A stretch of DNA of 64,000 nucleotides from Atopsyche davidsoni (lineage: Eukaryota; Arthropoda; Insecta; Trichoptera; Hydrobiosidae). Where the stretch lies: contig JAILWY010000027.1 of the NCBI GenBank assembly GCA_022113835.1, forward strand, positions 13,394,501-13,458,500. The letters are read 5' to 3'. Position numbers and translations under genes: made by a program. The notes under the pieces were generated by a model. It ran no database searches and had not been told where the DNA came from. It was given only the letters and a program-made list of their open reading frames with translations. Positions 1 through 11,366 of the stretch are shown here, piece after piece; positions within the stretch are counted from its first letter, which is position 1; each line of letters starts with the position of its first letter.

Positions 1-477
1 TTTGGTAAAGCGATAGGAACTAATTTAACGCCTATTATTATTTATTTTTGTTATTCGGGAAGGCCGTGCTGATTAATTATATTTTTTAATTAGCTAAAAT
101 GGAAAAAAATGTATGAATTTGATTGGTTTTTGAAATCGACCTGAAACAGTTTTTGACTTCTGACCGATCGGCATCCACGGCTCGGCCCGCTACTGTAGAC
201 ACCGCGTTTCCGTAGTTTTGAATGTTTTAAGTGAAATGGTGTGATGGCGAGGATTGCACTTAACTAGTTACTTGATATATACGAGTAAGTCGGCAGGCGA
301 TGCTTATCTTCCTCGCCTCGCAGCACCGCGCCTCGTCCGCCGCCGCGTTCCTTCCATATTGTCATTCTGACAGCTTACAATTTGGTTTTGTTGATGTTTG
401 CCGACTATACCGTACCATCGTGCTGAAGTTTGCTAATCATTTATTTATGTTATATTTAAATTGAAACGTACAACGCG
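1..477 (+). promoter_or_regulatory. Upstream region and 5' UTR of the ZAD zinc-finger gene
   Basis: This stretch lies directly upstream of the ATG at 478. It has an AT-rich half followed by a CpG-rich patch around 300-350, then a region ending in the start codon. A CpG-rich block next to a first exon suits a housekeeping-type promoter. I see no clear TATA box or initiator that would fix a transcription start, so the promoter role is inferred from position only. Confidence 0.35.
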
Positions 478-2500
478 ATGGCTGAGTATATCGATGCCGT
501 TGAAGTGAAATTGGAATCGTTTTCGGAGCAATCTGGATTCTGCCGCTGTTGCCTCGGAGAAAATAACCTCAAAAGCATGTTCAATACGTATTATTATGAC
601 GGTTATCCAGAAGTGTACTCTGAAATTCTCGTTTCGTGTTTTGCAGTCGAGGTAAGTAAATAACCGAGATTATTTAGAAAAATTGAATATATTAAAAAAA
701 ACAAAAACAAAATTCGTCCCTTGTATAGTACAGTGCGGTGTGCAACAGCGAATTCGACCGATAGACGGGCCGATTCTACATTTGTTCATGATTAAATATG
801 TATTATTACCTTCAAATTTTTTTTTACGTTTCAGCTTACTTCAAATGATAACGAGGAAAGCCTGCTTCTCATTTGCGAGACTTGCATTTCTCGACTCAGA
901 GACGCTTGGGGATTCAAGAATCAAGTTAAGGATTGTCTGCAAACTATGAGAGAATCTTTGAGTAAGCTTTCCGTTTTGTCTATATAAAGATGTTGACCGG
1001 TCATAACTGCCCCATCGATGTTGAAGGATTCTTTTCTATTGATCTTCTCTGAGGTTTCTATTGAATATGCAGATGAGGTGCAGTTTATTTGTAGCTAAAA
1101 ATATTTACTATCTGTTGACAGTCACAAAGTCAGAAACTAAATCAATCGGTTGTAGCCTTGCAAGTAAGATAAAAATGCATGGTCATCGAATTAACAGCAA
1201 TGTCAATCAATGTGATGGTCAGTAAAAATATAAGTTGTTTTATTGTATTGCAAACGCATTGAATTTGTCAACTAGCTCATATTTCACTAGGTTTAGGTCG
1301 TTTTATTACGATTATTTTGAAATATTTAAGGTATTGAGCAAAAATCGCTTATTTCCCGGATAAATAATACATAAAACGAAACATTGCGAATTCTCTTGAG
1401 GAACTCAATTGACATCTTAAATTTCGTACCTATTTTTTATTTATTGAATTTTAATTTCAGATATTGAAGAAGAAGATAACAATTCTAAAGTTGAAAAATT
1501 TAGAGACTACTATGAATCGAATAGTGATAGTAATTTTGAAGATTATAATAAAAAGAAAAAACCAAATATTGTAAAAGTTACCGTCAGTAGACCGAAACGT
1601 GACGGTTCAAATAAAATAGTTAAGAAAACTATAAACAAACGGAACAAGAAACGAGGAAAATCCTCATCGCAGGACATTGTTCCTTACAAATTAGAACACG
1701 ATGCAGTTATTTGTCCTGTTTGTAATGAAACTTTTCTGTTGCACACGGCTCTCGTTCGCCACATGATTATACATTACCCTAATTTCAGTTGTCATATTTG
1801 TGACAAGAAATTTTTGAGTGAAAAAAAATTAAGACATCATATTTATCGACACGATGATACCAAAAAGATATGTGAAATCTGCAAAAAAGAGTACAAGGGA
1901 GAAGACAGTTATCGCTCCCACATGCGACAACATTACAAACCGGATGTTGTTTATAAGTGCCCCATGTGTAATGAAAGATTCGCCTTCTACTATCAGCGTA
2001 TGAAACATATGAGAGATATTCACAAGGTTAATATAGCGAAGCATAAGTGCAGTCTTTGTCCTTTAACATTTAACCTGTCAGGAGAGGTTAGCCGCCACAT
2101 GAGGCAGGTGCACATGCAGGAAAGGAAGGTCACTTGCAGTGAATGCGGTCTCGGTTTCTTCAATCGTCCCGCACTCAATAAGCACATGGTTAAGCACACT
2201 GGTATAAGAAACTACACTTGTGACATTTGTGAAAAATCCTATGCAAGAAAGAGTACCTTAACAGAGCACATGAAGATTCATACCAAGGAGAAAAGATTTG
2301 TGTGTCCTTTCTGCAATCGAGCATTCACACAAAAGGGCACTCTGATGAGTCATCTGCGGACCCACCGAGATATCGAAATACTGGAGGTACTAGATAACGT
2401 TGATGAAGCAAATGACCCAGATGATCCTACAGAATATGAAGATGAAGATGCTTTAGAAATGGAGATGGAGTTTCTGGATGATGAGGAAGAATTTGCCTAG
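478..2500 (+). CDS. ZAD-domain C2H2 zinc-finger protein, three coding exons
   Basis: The coding exons are 478-651, 835-961 and 1461-2500. Each intron is GT-AG, the phases agree across the joins, and the total is 1341 nt, giving 446 residues plus stop. The N-terminus is a ZAD (zinc-finger associated) domain. One CxxC pair is at C22/C25 in exon 1 and the second at C72/C75 in exon 2. A basic and acidic low-complexity linker follows. Eight C2H2 fingers then run from C185 to H402 (CPVC, CHIC, CEIC, CPMC, CSLC, CSEC, CDIC, CPFC), and a 44-residue strongly acidic tail closes the protein. ZAD proteins are nuclear DNA-binding regulators that dimerise through the ZAD and are a large arthropod-specific family. 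The target genes of this member cannot be told from sequence. The start at 478 is chosen because ZAD domains sit at the very N-terminus. The spliced frame is open throughout, so the gene looks intact. Confidence 0.93.
652..834 (+). other. Intron 1 of the zinc-finger gene
   Basis: The donor is GTAAGT at 652 and the acceptor is a T-rich run ending in CAG at 834. The intron interrupts the ZAD domain between its two CxxC pairs and is phase 0. Confidence 0.9.
962..1460 (+). other. Intron 2 of the zinc-finger gene
   Basis: The donor is GTAAGC at 962 and the acceptor is TTTCAG ending at 1460. It is phase 1, and the split codon reads Asn. It separates the ZAD exons from the single exon holding all eight fingers, a common arrangement in this family. 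Confidence 0.88.
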
Positions 2501-2797
2501 TTAATGTAGAATCTAGAAACCAATGAATGTAGTGTTCAGGAGTTTATCAGCTATGCTGAATTTGCATTTAGAGTTAGTAAAAGTTTTGAAAACTGTGGTC
2601 TGTTAGGTAACTGCAGTTGATATTTTTATATAAAAACAAGATTGTTGATGTTTGATGATTTATAAGAAATATTATAGATCATTATTATCGAGGTTCGTAG
2701 CATTCGTGAAACATCCAACCTGACTGTGACAAATCAACAGATATCTGTGTCTCGTCTAACTATCCTCTTTGATATGAATTTTATTTTTCGTGTTTGT

Positions 2798-2803
2798 AAT
2801 AAA
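2798..2803 (+). terminator. Candidate poly(A) signal of the zinc-finger gene
   Basis: An AATAAA hexamer lies about 300 nt after the stop codon. It is the first strong polyadenylation signal on the + strand downstream of the gene, though later ones exist and a longer 3' UTR is possible. Confidence 0.5.
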
Positions 2804-5228
2804 GCAAATGCCAGAGGTGTAACGAGTCAGCCATAGCCACAGTTGCTTATAATTGGTCTTGGTCATCTGCTTTAAAACTAAAAAAGAGCTGAATAGTTAA
2901 AAATAGTACAAAGCATGTAGAATTGTATTGATAATGCTGATGTTGACTAAGTATGTTTCTTTGTTTCCTTTATGCTCTGCTTTTGCGGCAGTGTGGAGCC
3001 ATTTTTGTAAATTTTTAGAGATCCTAATAATCTCTTGTTTAAATGTTTGTAATTTATTTTATCACCAAACATTACTATAATTTTTTTTTATTTTTATCAT
3101 ATAAAAGTATTCCATTAGGTTAAAAAGCACAGGCAAAGAACATTCCCAAATAATAGTTTGAATACTAGTGTAATATTTTTGTGTGTTTGCTTTTGGCTAT
3201 CCTCACATACTGCTGCTAATGCAAACTCGTTGACATGCCAGGTGTGCCAGGCTATTCCTGCATGTTTATTATAACACTTAGCTTTTTAAACCTGTAGTAA
3301 CTGGGGATCAAATTGCATTAAGGTTTTTCTTAGCTGCAGGTCTTGTACATTTGGAGAAGAGTACATGTGGATTTTTTTAATTTATTAATTTTGCTGCGAG
3401 GCACTTGCTGCTTGCTACCGTAATGGAGTATGCAGAGCCCCACTTTCCTTATCTTAAATATGTATAAAACGCCTCAGTTGTTTATTATAATTAATAAGTC
3501 TTTGTTGGTACATTGAATGTATAAAAATCAACAATGTGATTCTTTTTGAACATTGTAGTTTTTTCAGATCTAATGTGAAAGTTTTCTTTTTGTAGATATT
3601 GTTTGGCAATTTGAGCAATTATTAAATATTAATAGATTTGCATTTTTACCCATATATGGTTATTCTGTTAACAATATGTTTTGTTCTGTAAACGGTTCTC
3701 TCATAAAACGATGTGAAAAAATCTTAATTTTTTTCAGGACAGGTAGTATTTGAACTAACAACTTAAGTTAAAAAGTCACAGTGGTTATATTTACCCTTGC
3801 CATAAATTTGAGGCACCAGTTTGCTAAAAAATGTGGCATCTTTTGAGAGGACTTTTCTTGTTATTTCATGTGTTTACCGTTTACCTAAAAACATATTGTT
3901 ATAATATATTGTTTTTACATTGTTGAGGTATTCAACACTGTAATTCAAATAATTTTTATTAATTTAGAAGGAACTGATCACTAATAAATTCATAGATTAG
4001 TATGCAACACGTTTGCAGTGAAGTAAAAAAAATAGTTGTCGTAAGGGGTGGCTACGAAACAGTCATATTACTTATTATAAATATAAAATTCTGGGCTCTG
4101 GTCGTTGTCGGTTCGGATGCATGAGTTTACAAAGGCCGTATGCCTTGTAAATGAAATGCACTCTTTATGTACTGAAACTGGTTTTATCTGAAAAGTGTTT
4201 GTTTTATAAAGGATTTATCTTATCTTATCTAAAGGATAGAGTTAGAGAAATAAAATTGTTCAAATTTCGTGTACATACTGCCTGGTATTTATTTTTGACA
4301 TAATTCAGTGTAAAGTTAAAATTTACCAATAAATTAAAATTATAAGTTGCTAAAAATGGTCGTTTAATTTTACATGAGCTCATTCTCAAGGAGTTTCTGT
4401 TGATAGAAGAAATAAAAGACCTTTTCCTTAATCAATATATTATACCCACGCATCAGAGCTTGAAAAGAGAATGTATTCTTGGGAATGCAAAATACTTTCT
4501 CATTTTATTTTATTTCGTCCATCATCATTGCTTTGTTGTAAATTATTTGGAAAATAAACATAAAATTTATTATCTCTATCAAAAATGAAAAAGAGAGAAA
4601 TGTAGCATTTCAAAACTTAATGTCAAAATCTAGGCAGTCTCCAATTGGGATTTATCAAATCCTAACGATGCCTCGTATTTTTTAATATAATGGTTAAAAT
4701 TGAGACAACCCACTCGGCTGGCATCCCAGCGCGGTTTCCAAAAATAATTCTCAGAAACGAGGCACAAGCTTATGCAAACTCTTATTTAAGGCGAGGCTGA
4801 AAATTTATATAAAAACGTAATTATCGGAAATGGAATGCGTACTGAACTATCATTCTGTGTTTATTATAATTAATTATAAGAAATACGAAATAAGAAAGGT
4901 TGAAGCAGTTTTCTAAAAAATATCTATATACTAATAGTCAGTAACTATCGTTGGAAGAAAATACACCGAAAACAACGTTTTTCTTTAACCTTCTCAGAAC
5001 CAGTGCTCATTATAATGTACATAAAGCTCAGACCTTCTGTTAAAACCCATTTTAAATTTATTTACATTGGGAACTTTTGAACATCCTATTATGTTTCATA
5101 TTAATTCATATAGTTTTGCAAGTGCTGCCATTTATCGAGTAATATTTGTATTCATTCTTGCAAGATGTCACAGGTCAGGCGCGTCGGTCCAGGTATGTCA
5201 CATTTTATTTTCGTAAATTTTTTTTTAA
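2804..5228. other. AT-rich intergenic stretch, no gene seen
   Basis: No coding signal or clear mobile element is visible in either strand. The first part may be extended 3' UTR of the zinc-finger gene. The short open frame at 4400-4588 has no recognisable motif. Confidence 0.5.
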
Positions 5229-6640
5229 TTCACCCATACCTCGCTATACGGCTTCACTATAATGGCCCTTTTCAATGATGGCACGTTTTCGATATACGGC
5301 CTAAAATGTTTCGCTATAACGGCCAAATAAACTTTTTTTTGATGTTATTTCGTTTACGAGCCTTATTCAGTGTGTGCTCATAGAGCGGCTGGTTTAGACT
5401 TGTCTGTGAGTGTTTTGTGTACATATTTATTACTGATTGTTACACATTAACTGGAAAAATTGGAAATAATTAGGGACATTTTTGGTACATAAGTACATAT
5501 GTATGAATATACAAATTAAAAAATTTTAATGTGTATTTTTTATTTAACTTATTTTAACTATTGATTATATAGATTGAGGACAACAACAAACGGAGAATAC
5601 CAATGAGTCAAATGATTATCCAGGAAAAAGCTTTAAGTATTTTCGAAAATTTGAAGAATGGAGATACTAATGAATCTGCTGAAGATGTCACATTCCAAGC
5701 AAGCCGAGGGTGGTTTGAAAAATTTAAAAATAGATTTAATTTGCATAATTTGAAATTGAAAAGTGAAGCAGCTAGCGACGATGAGGCCGCACTTAAGGAA
5801 TATCTCAAAATTTTAAAGCGAATTATTGAAAGAGGTGGTTATAAACCTGCACAAGTGTTTTACGTAGACGAAACAGGGCTTTATTGGAAGCGAATGCCTG
5901 ATCGCACGTACATTTCAAAGACCGAAAAATCTGCACCTGGTTATAAGGTGTCTAAAGAACGATTAACATTGCTACTTGGTGCAAATGCTGCGGGTGATTT
6001 TAAGCCAAAACCACTTTTAATATATTTGTCCGAAAATCCGAGGCCTTTTAAGGGACTAAATAAAAATCAATTACCCGTCATATGGAAATCCAACAAGAAA
6101 GCTTGGATGACTAAAGCTACTTTTGAGGATTGGTTCAAAAATCACTTTTGTTCAGAAGTGAAAAAATATTTGCGAGACAATAACTTAACCAACAAGGCTT
6201 TGGTAATTTTGGATAATGCACCAGGGCATCCTACTAATTTCTCTGAGCTATCTGAAGATGTCATGATTGAGTACCTTCCGAAAAATACAACAGCTCTGAT
6301 CCAACCAATGGATCAGGGTGCAATAGCCACTTTTAAGGCATATTACCTACGCCGAACTTTCCGACAACTTATAAGGGAAACCGATGGTAAAGCTTCAATT
6401 AAAACATTTTGGAAAAACTATAGCATCAAGGATGCTGTTGACAGCATCAGTGAATCATGGAAGGAATTAAAATTAACAACAATGAACCATGTTTGGAAAA
6501 AAATATGGCCAGAATGTGTAAAAAGTGTTACATATTTAACAAATTTGGAATTGATCCCATTGAATTTGTATTAGAATAATTGATGCCTTATACGGCTTTT
6601 CGGTTAGCGGCCAAGTTTCGTGGAACGTATCACAATTACA
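5229..6640 (+). mobile_element. Tigger/pogo-type DNA transposon, eroded
   Basis: The left edge (from about 5229) reads as a Tigger-like terminus. It begins with CCATACCTCGC, and GGCC/TATACGG words recur over the next 100 bases. A transposase frame fills 5571-6574. Beyond the stop the words TATACGGC and GGAACGT, which resemble the sub-terminal part of Tigger elements, are still visible to about 6640, but a matching right terminal repeat is not recognisable. The coordinates of both ends are approximate. Confidence 0.65.
5571..6574 (+). CDS. Tigger/pogo-like DDD transposase, N-terminally incomplete
   Basis: The frame is open from 5573, with a Met at 5603 that gives 323 residues. Numbering from that Met, residues 1-62 resemble the CENP-B-type second helix-turn-helix (ending GWFEKFKNRFNLHNLK). 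A DDE-1 catalytic core follows, with D89 in VDETGLYW, D204 in ILDNAPGH and D237 in QPMDQG, 32 residues after D204. These three motifs are diagnostic of the Tigger/jerky branch of pogo transposases, which cut and paste DNA at TA sites in the nucleus. The first helix-turn-helix (psq-like), normally some 60 residues further upstream, is missing. The in-frame sequence begins just after an AG preceded by a T-rich run at 5571-5572, so the N-terminus could come from an upstream spliced exon, or it may have been deleted. No internal stops or frameshifts occur in the catalytic domain. Confidence 0.85.
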
Positions 6641-7101
6641 TTACGTATTAGTATTACAATTTTTATTATTTAGAACCTTCAAACCGAAGGGTTCTGACTG
6701 CTGATGATGGGACCAACTACTAAAAAGAGGATGATGAATGTCATGAATGTCACAAATGCAAAATACACTTGTGTTTTACTAGGAGTATTAGATATTTTGT
6801 ATATTATATATAAAAAGACCAGCTGTCGGCACTTGGAAGTAGGTACTACAGCGCTGCCCGGGTCTGACAGTAAAAAAAATTATTAAAAATAAAAAAAGAG
6901 CAGCTTTTTCAGTTTCCACTCGAAATTTAAGACACGCGTAGAGGTTTTTTCATAATCATAAACGGTTTTAGTTACAATAATTTTAGATCCCCTTATTTTA
7001 ATTATATTAGTTTAGTTATCTCTCGATTTATAATTGTTTTTTATTTAGTTTTTCTAAATTTATAAGTAATTTTCATTTACAAATGTATAAAAGTATGAAA
7101 G
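6641..7101. other. Intergenic, no gene seen
   Basis: This is AT-rich sequence after the Tigger remnant. A small imperfect hairpin is present around 6673-6696. No coding evidence was found. Confidence 0.4.
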
Positions 7102-7167
7102 TGATTTTACTCACTCGGGTTCTATTGTAAATGGCAATGTGCAAAAGAACCCGAGTGAGTAAAATCA
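7102..7167. repeat. Perfect 22-bp inverted repeat (hairpin)
   Basis: The left arm is 7102-7123 and the right arm 7146-7167. The arms are exact reverse complements, containing TTTTACTCACTCGGGTTCT, and are separated by a 22-nt loop. This is long and perfect enough to form a stable hairpin. It could be a young foldback element, a pre-miRNA-like stem, or a terminator-like structure. Nothing around it decides which. Confidence 0.85.
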
Positions 7168-7854
7168 ATTTTATCATTTCAAATAAAAATATTCGGTTTT
7201 AGTTTGTCCATAAAGCGACGCGGTTCAAGCATTGTATAGAGTGAATCGAATTCCCCTTTCATATTTCAGAACGCACAGGACATTATTCTCCCCCGCGACA
7301 GGCGGGGGGGGCGAGGGGGGCGGGGGGCGCGGGGCGCGGGGGGCGGCTCGGCCAGCGGCGCGCAAGCAATCATCCGGAACAAGTGCTGAATTACGCTTCG
7401 CAATAACTGAAAAAGTTCAATTCTTCTGTAGTCTCAGTAGTAAAATTCTCGGCCGACTCGTATAATGCAAGCGCGTATTGCGCATGCGGTTTTCCTCAGC
7501 AGCCACAACCGCACAGCTCTTGTGATGAAATTACCCGATAGAAATAATGAATCTAAATATTTCTAAATCCAGACATCCACCGCGATGACAAACGTCGTAT
7601 TTAATCAACCTTAACCGCTTGTAACCAACAAAACCTTCGCTAAGCTCTTCTATAATTAAATGTAAACGATTGGCCCTATTCAAGTATCTCTGACGACGCG
7701 GGCTGCGAGCGTGCGCCCCTGAGCCTCCTGCATCACGCAGATCCAATTCCTCAAATTAACAACACCTATTTATACGTAGTGGTATCGAATGTTTTGAATA
7801 TAACCATTTGGATAACCGAGGCCTTGGAAATAAATAAAATCGGTTACTCTAACT
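7168..7854. other. Intergenic with a G-rich tract
   Basis: A G-rich run at about 7301-7347 (GGGGGGG and GGGGCGCGGGG words) could form G-quadruplexes. The surrounding open frames, such as 7232-7465, are low-complexity by-products of it. No gene was seen. Confidence 0.4.
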
Positions 7855-8138
7855 CATAGGTTCCCAACGGGGGCGGTATCGTCCTCCAGTGGGCGCTGGA
7901 GCTTTCCGAGGGGGCGGTGGCGGGTCCAAGAGAAAATTTATGAACTTTTTGCATTTAAATTTTTTTGATTTGTGCAGTAGATTTTTCACAAAAAAAACCA
8001 GAAAATGATCAAAAAATTATTTTTTTTACCTGGGCAGCAATAAATAATATACAGAAAAAATTATAACTGTTATTTTGCGCAAAGGGATTTATTTTCTTGT
8101 CAAGGGGGCGGTGGTCAATAAAAGGTTAGGAACCTATG
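7855..8138. mobile_element. hAT-type MITE, 284 bp
   Basis: The terminal inverted repeats are CATAGGTTCCCAAC at the left end and its complement with one mismatch at the right end. An 8-bp duplication flanks it: CTCTAACT at 7847-7854 and CTCTAATT at 8139-8146, with one mismatch. The 8-bp size is the hAT superfamily signature. The sub-terminal GGGGGCGGTGG-like words appear at both ends. There is no coding capacity, so it would need a transposase in trans. Confidence 0.85.
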
Positions 8139-8175
8139 CTCTAATTGAATAATTTGAAACTATTAAAAGATAGAT

Positions 8176-8320
8176 TAAATTTTTTGACAGAAAGTTGTCG
8201 GTTGTATTTTTTATTTTGATATTTTTAAATTATAAAATGTTTATTTTTTCACTTTTTTTTATTTGTGTCTGGTTTTACCGACCTATCTCGTTGGCATTTT
8301 CATGCATTTTCAACAGCTCA
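8176..8320. repeat. Foldback repeat family, copy 1 (diverged)
   Basis: It runs from TTTTTTGACAGAAAG through a T/A-rich middle to a GTGTCTGGTTTTACCGACC segment and TTGGCATTTTC. The same order of blocks is found in the copies at 26.8, 27.8, 34.5, 34.7 and 39.6 kb. It is the most diverged copy and only one half of the inverted dimer is clear. Confidence 0.55.
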
Positions 8321-9021
8321 TGGAATGAAATTTGAACCCATTTCTTATGTATTTTTGTGTTAAATTAAAAATATAACTCTAAAAACGGTTGCCGACGCGT
8401 CCCGTAGGTGAGCAACAATAGTGCAACCGTAGTATTCATGGTATTATAACGTTCCCGACTTGATTTGTAACTCTGTCCTGAATATATAGAGTGAAAATAG
8501 GCAGGATAATGTATTTATATTTATAAACCATTTATCCTAGAGTCGTTTGGCTAGGTATGCGGTTGAAATAATTTATAATGTATATTTCACTAAAAAATAG
8601 CAGCAACTCACGCGCAGCTGAAACACTTGGAAATTTAGATCAAAATAATAATAATGAAACCTGCAAGGGAACGATGTTGATCGTTTTAGAAATAACTGCG
8701 ACGGTGTGCGGGCTCGACCCGTCTCCGACATTCGTCTTGTATACTATCTATCACTGAAAAAAAAATTTATATAATACATAATTTATCACAGAACTTGTTC
8801 CGGAAAGAATTTATCACCCCTGAAGACTCGGAGGCAATTTATGTTATAACATATATATTTTAATTAGAATACGTAAGGGAATATATTATAATAAAAAAAA
8901 TTGTTCCTCTTAGATTCGAATCCGTATTAATCATGATTAATTGTGTATTTTTACAAAAATAATATTCGAACAGAAGACACTGTCCGACAGGCCGAACCTC
9001 CCCGAGGCGAGAAGAGTCCTC
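8321..9021. other. Intergenic, nothing recognisable
   Basis: No coding signal, tRNA-like head or terminal repeat was seen between the foldback copy and the minisatellite. Confidence 0.4.
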
Positions 9022-9110
9022 GCCGGAGTCCTTGCCGGAGTCCTTGCCGGAGTCCTTGCCGGAGTCCTTGCCGGAGTCCTTGCCGGAGTCCTTGCCGGAG
9101 TCCTTGCCGG
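9022..9110. repeat. 12-bp GC-rich minisatellite
   Basis: The unit GCCGGAGTCCTT is repeated seven times without change, plus a partial unit. All reading frames through it on both strands stay open because the unit length is divisible by three. The open frames reported across it (8860-9185) are therefore artefacts of the repeat. Confidence 0.95.
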
Positions 9111-9508
9111 CTCCATCGCGCACTCACCGGAGTAAACGATCGAGCACTTCTTTGCGGAATGGACTTGCGTGGAATTAAATAGCAAAGAAACTCAGCTTGA
9201 AACTCTAAAGTTCTAAATATCTAGATCGGGTCCAATGGCTTCAGCGGACTCGCCCACGGATTACTGCAATTATACAATCATTTCTAATTTGTTTCACTTC
9301 ATGTAAGCGACGGCCAATCATTTAGCGTGCTTCGAAACTGAATTACGATCCCCGCTGCGCCTTCACCACTGGGCCGATCATGTAAACGTATTAAATGCCC
9401 TAAGTTATTAGTTATTAGTAACACGGAACGACAGTGTTGGGACGCTTTAGTACTGGTAATAACATCGTATTAAACGCACGGACGACTCGGCAGGTAGCAT
9501 ACCGGAAT

Positions 9509-9638
9509 ATGGCTGATGAAATAGACCGTTTGATTGAATCTTTTCTAAAATTTTACGACTTAAATACTTTTAACGTCTATATTGAGAGATCTATTATTTC
9601 TGGGATGCGTAAAATGTTGAATATTACCCGATTGCTGT
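9509..9638 (+). CDS. Candidate first coding exon, LisH-like
   Basis: ATG at 9509 sits in a favourable context and opens 43 codons, ending at a consensus donor (GTAAGT at 9639). The peptide begins MADEIDRLIESFLKFYDL and continues NTFNVYIERS. Its spacing of hydrophobic residues (LI..FL...L..F..YIE) resembles a LisH dimerisation motif, found at the N-terminus of many cytoskeletal and scaffolding proteins. Codon use looks coding-like compared with the flanks. I could not identify the next exon with certainty; it must start in phase 1. It may instead be a chance open frame (the frame runs on to 9745 without the splice). No gene name is offered. Confidence 0.3.
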
Positions 9639-9745
9639 GTAAGTTAATATTCATTTTAAGTGTTTTATTTGAATTATATTTCATAACGCAACCTTTCGCC
9701 TCAAGCTTATCGTCATTTTTGTCTAGACTGTCTACTGGCGCGTGA

Positions 9746-11027
9746 AGGTACCATCCAGCAGAAGCGTCTTCAGGTCGTGGTACCGAAATACAATACAACA
9801 ATCTCATCTGTAATCATACAATTGCATATTTAAATACAGATGGTATGAAACATTCGTAGGTTTACAGCAGAATTATATTTATCTCCTCGCAAAGAAAATT
9901 ATGACCAGTTAAGTATGTGCTCATTATATTTGTATTAAATTATAAATATAATAAGTCTTTAAATTATCACTCGCGGTTTGAATGCACTCATGAGGAACCA
10001 GGCGGTGGCAATCTTCATCAATCGTCATTATTATTATAGTTACTGGGTGGGATTTTTGATGGATAAAATAACTAAAGATGGCTCCATAACGAAATGTCAG
10101 AACATTAAAAATAGAAGAAAAAACGCGGCATAGCACCCAAGAATCGAGCATTTATGAAAGTATACTGCATGAAAGTATATGTAAACCTGCAAAAGTTTTC
10201 TTGTTACTAGGCGGACCCCAAGAATGAGAAAGTGCTCACTAACAAAAATAGTCTTATGCTCCCAGACATTTGGCTATTCATATTTGTTTCTTTTATTTAC
10301 GTGATTATTAAAGTTATTTTGTAGTCATTAAATTATGCTGTATACTCAGATTTTTAATTTATTGCACGCCACTTGTTATTAGTAAATAGATTTTCTCCCT
10401 GTAACCTCAAATCCTGTTAGCATCCTGAATGATTTGATACAGTAACGATTTCTCGCAAGTCAACCTATGTAGGAAATGTCTCACTCACTTTATTGTGGAA
10501 TCATTTCAATAACGATATCATTTTAGTAAGCAAAACGAAATAATAGAACAAAGCTTCTCATGGAGCTTTGGGTAGGGTAGAGAGGCTTCTAATATAAATA
10601 TCACATTACATCTCACGTATTCTAAATTACTAGCATTCATCATTCTTCTCTTCCCCAGGGCTTCTACTCGCGGACTTATTGCATTAGCACGAGCGGGTGA
10701 ATGGAACGGTCTCGCTCGGTTTCAGGGTTGTCCTCGAGAGAGACCGAGAGCTTAGCTGCCATGAAAATCTCTGGCCGAAATCACGCCCATCGTGAGATTT
10801 GTAATCCGGTGCTCAAGACGTATTTGAAGAATCATTTCACAAAATCTTCATGTTCCTATGCAACCAGATAAGGCATGAGAACACAAGTGCGTCCAGTCTT
10901 CTTGAAAATAAAAAACACACATTATAGACTTTTCTACAAGTACGCGAGCGTCAACCTCAACTGCTAAGTAAATAACCATCAAGCTATTCCTTGTGATATT
11001 ACGCAAACGAGTGACGTATTTATTTAA
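9746..11027. other. Intergenic, no gene supported
   Basis: A GC-richer block at 10660-10800 follows a CCCCAG acceptor-like motif, but its frames close quickly. I see no exon chain and no recognisable mobile element here. Confidence 0.35.
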
Positions 11028-11268
11028 TGTGATTAAGCACATTTTTTCATACATTGAAAACAATTAAAGAAAACTCTCAGAAAATATCATCGTGACTTGT
11101 GAGGGATTCGAACCCACATCCCCAAGCTTTCATGGCCGGTGCATTTATCCAACTATGCTAACGAGCCACTGCAATTTAGTGAGAATTTTTAATAATCATA
11201 TTCTACATATGAACTAATATGCTCGGGCTAATCAATATTTAATGATTTGCAAACACTGGACTTTTTTA
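11028..11268 (-). repeat. tRNA-derived SINE, left (inverted) copy
   Basis: This is the exact reverse complement, base for base over 241 nt, of 11420-11660. Read on the - strand it contains a tRNA-like head with an A box (TTAGCATAGTTGG) and a perfect B box (GGTTCGAATCC). A non-tRNA tail beginning CACGATGATATTTTC follows. The anticodon arm does not pair properly, so it is not a working tRNA gene. Confidence 0.8.
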
Positions 11269-11366
11269 ACTAAAGTAACAAGTGAAGCATTTTAATATCC
11301 AAATCTGGTTTATTTATTATTTTTAAAATCTATTGATGTTTAGCCGAGACGCGCACCATTCAATTA

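Noticed and set aside
5165..5192. Upstream exon for the Tigger transposase starting ATGTCACAGG with a GGTATGT donor
   Set aside because: It lies outside the apparent left terminal repeat of the element and encodes only nine residues; it is probably chance.
9255..9385. tRNA-like head on the - strand (GGCCCAGTGGTGAAGG)
   Set aside because: An A-box-like word is present, but no B box was found at the right spacing.
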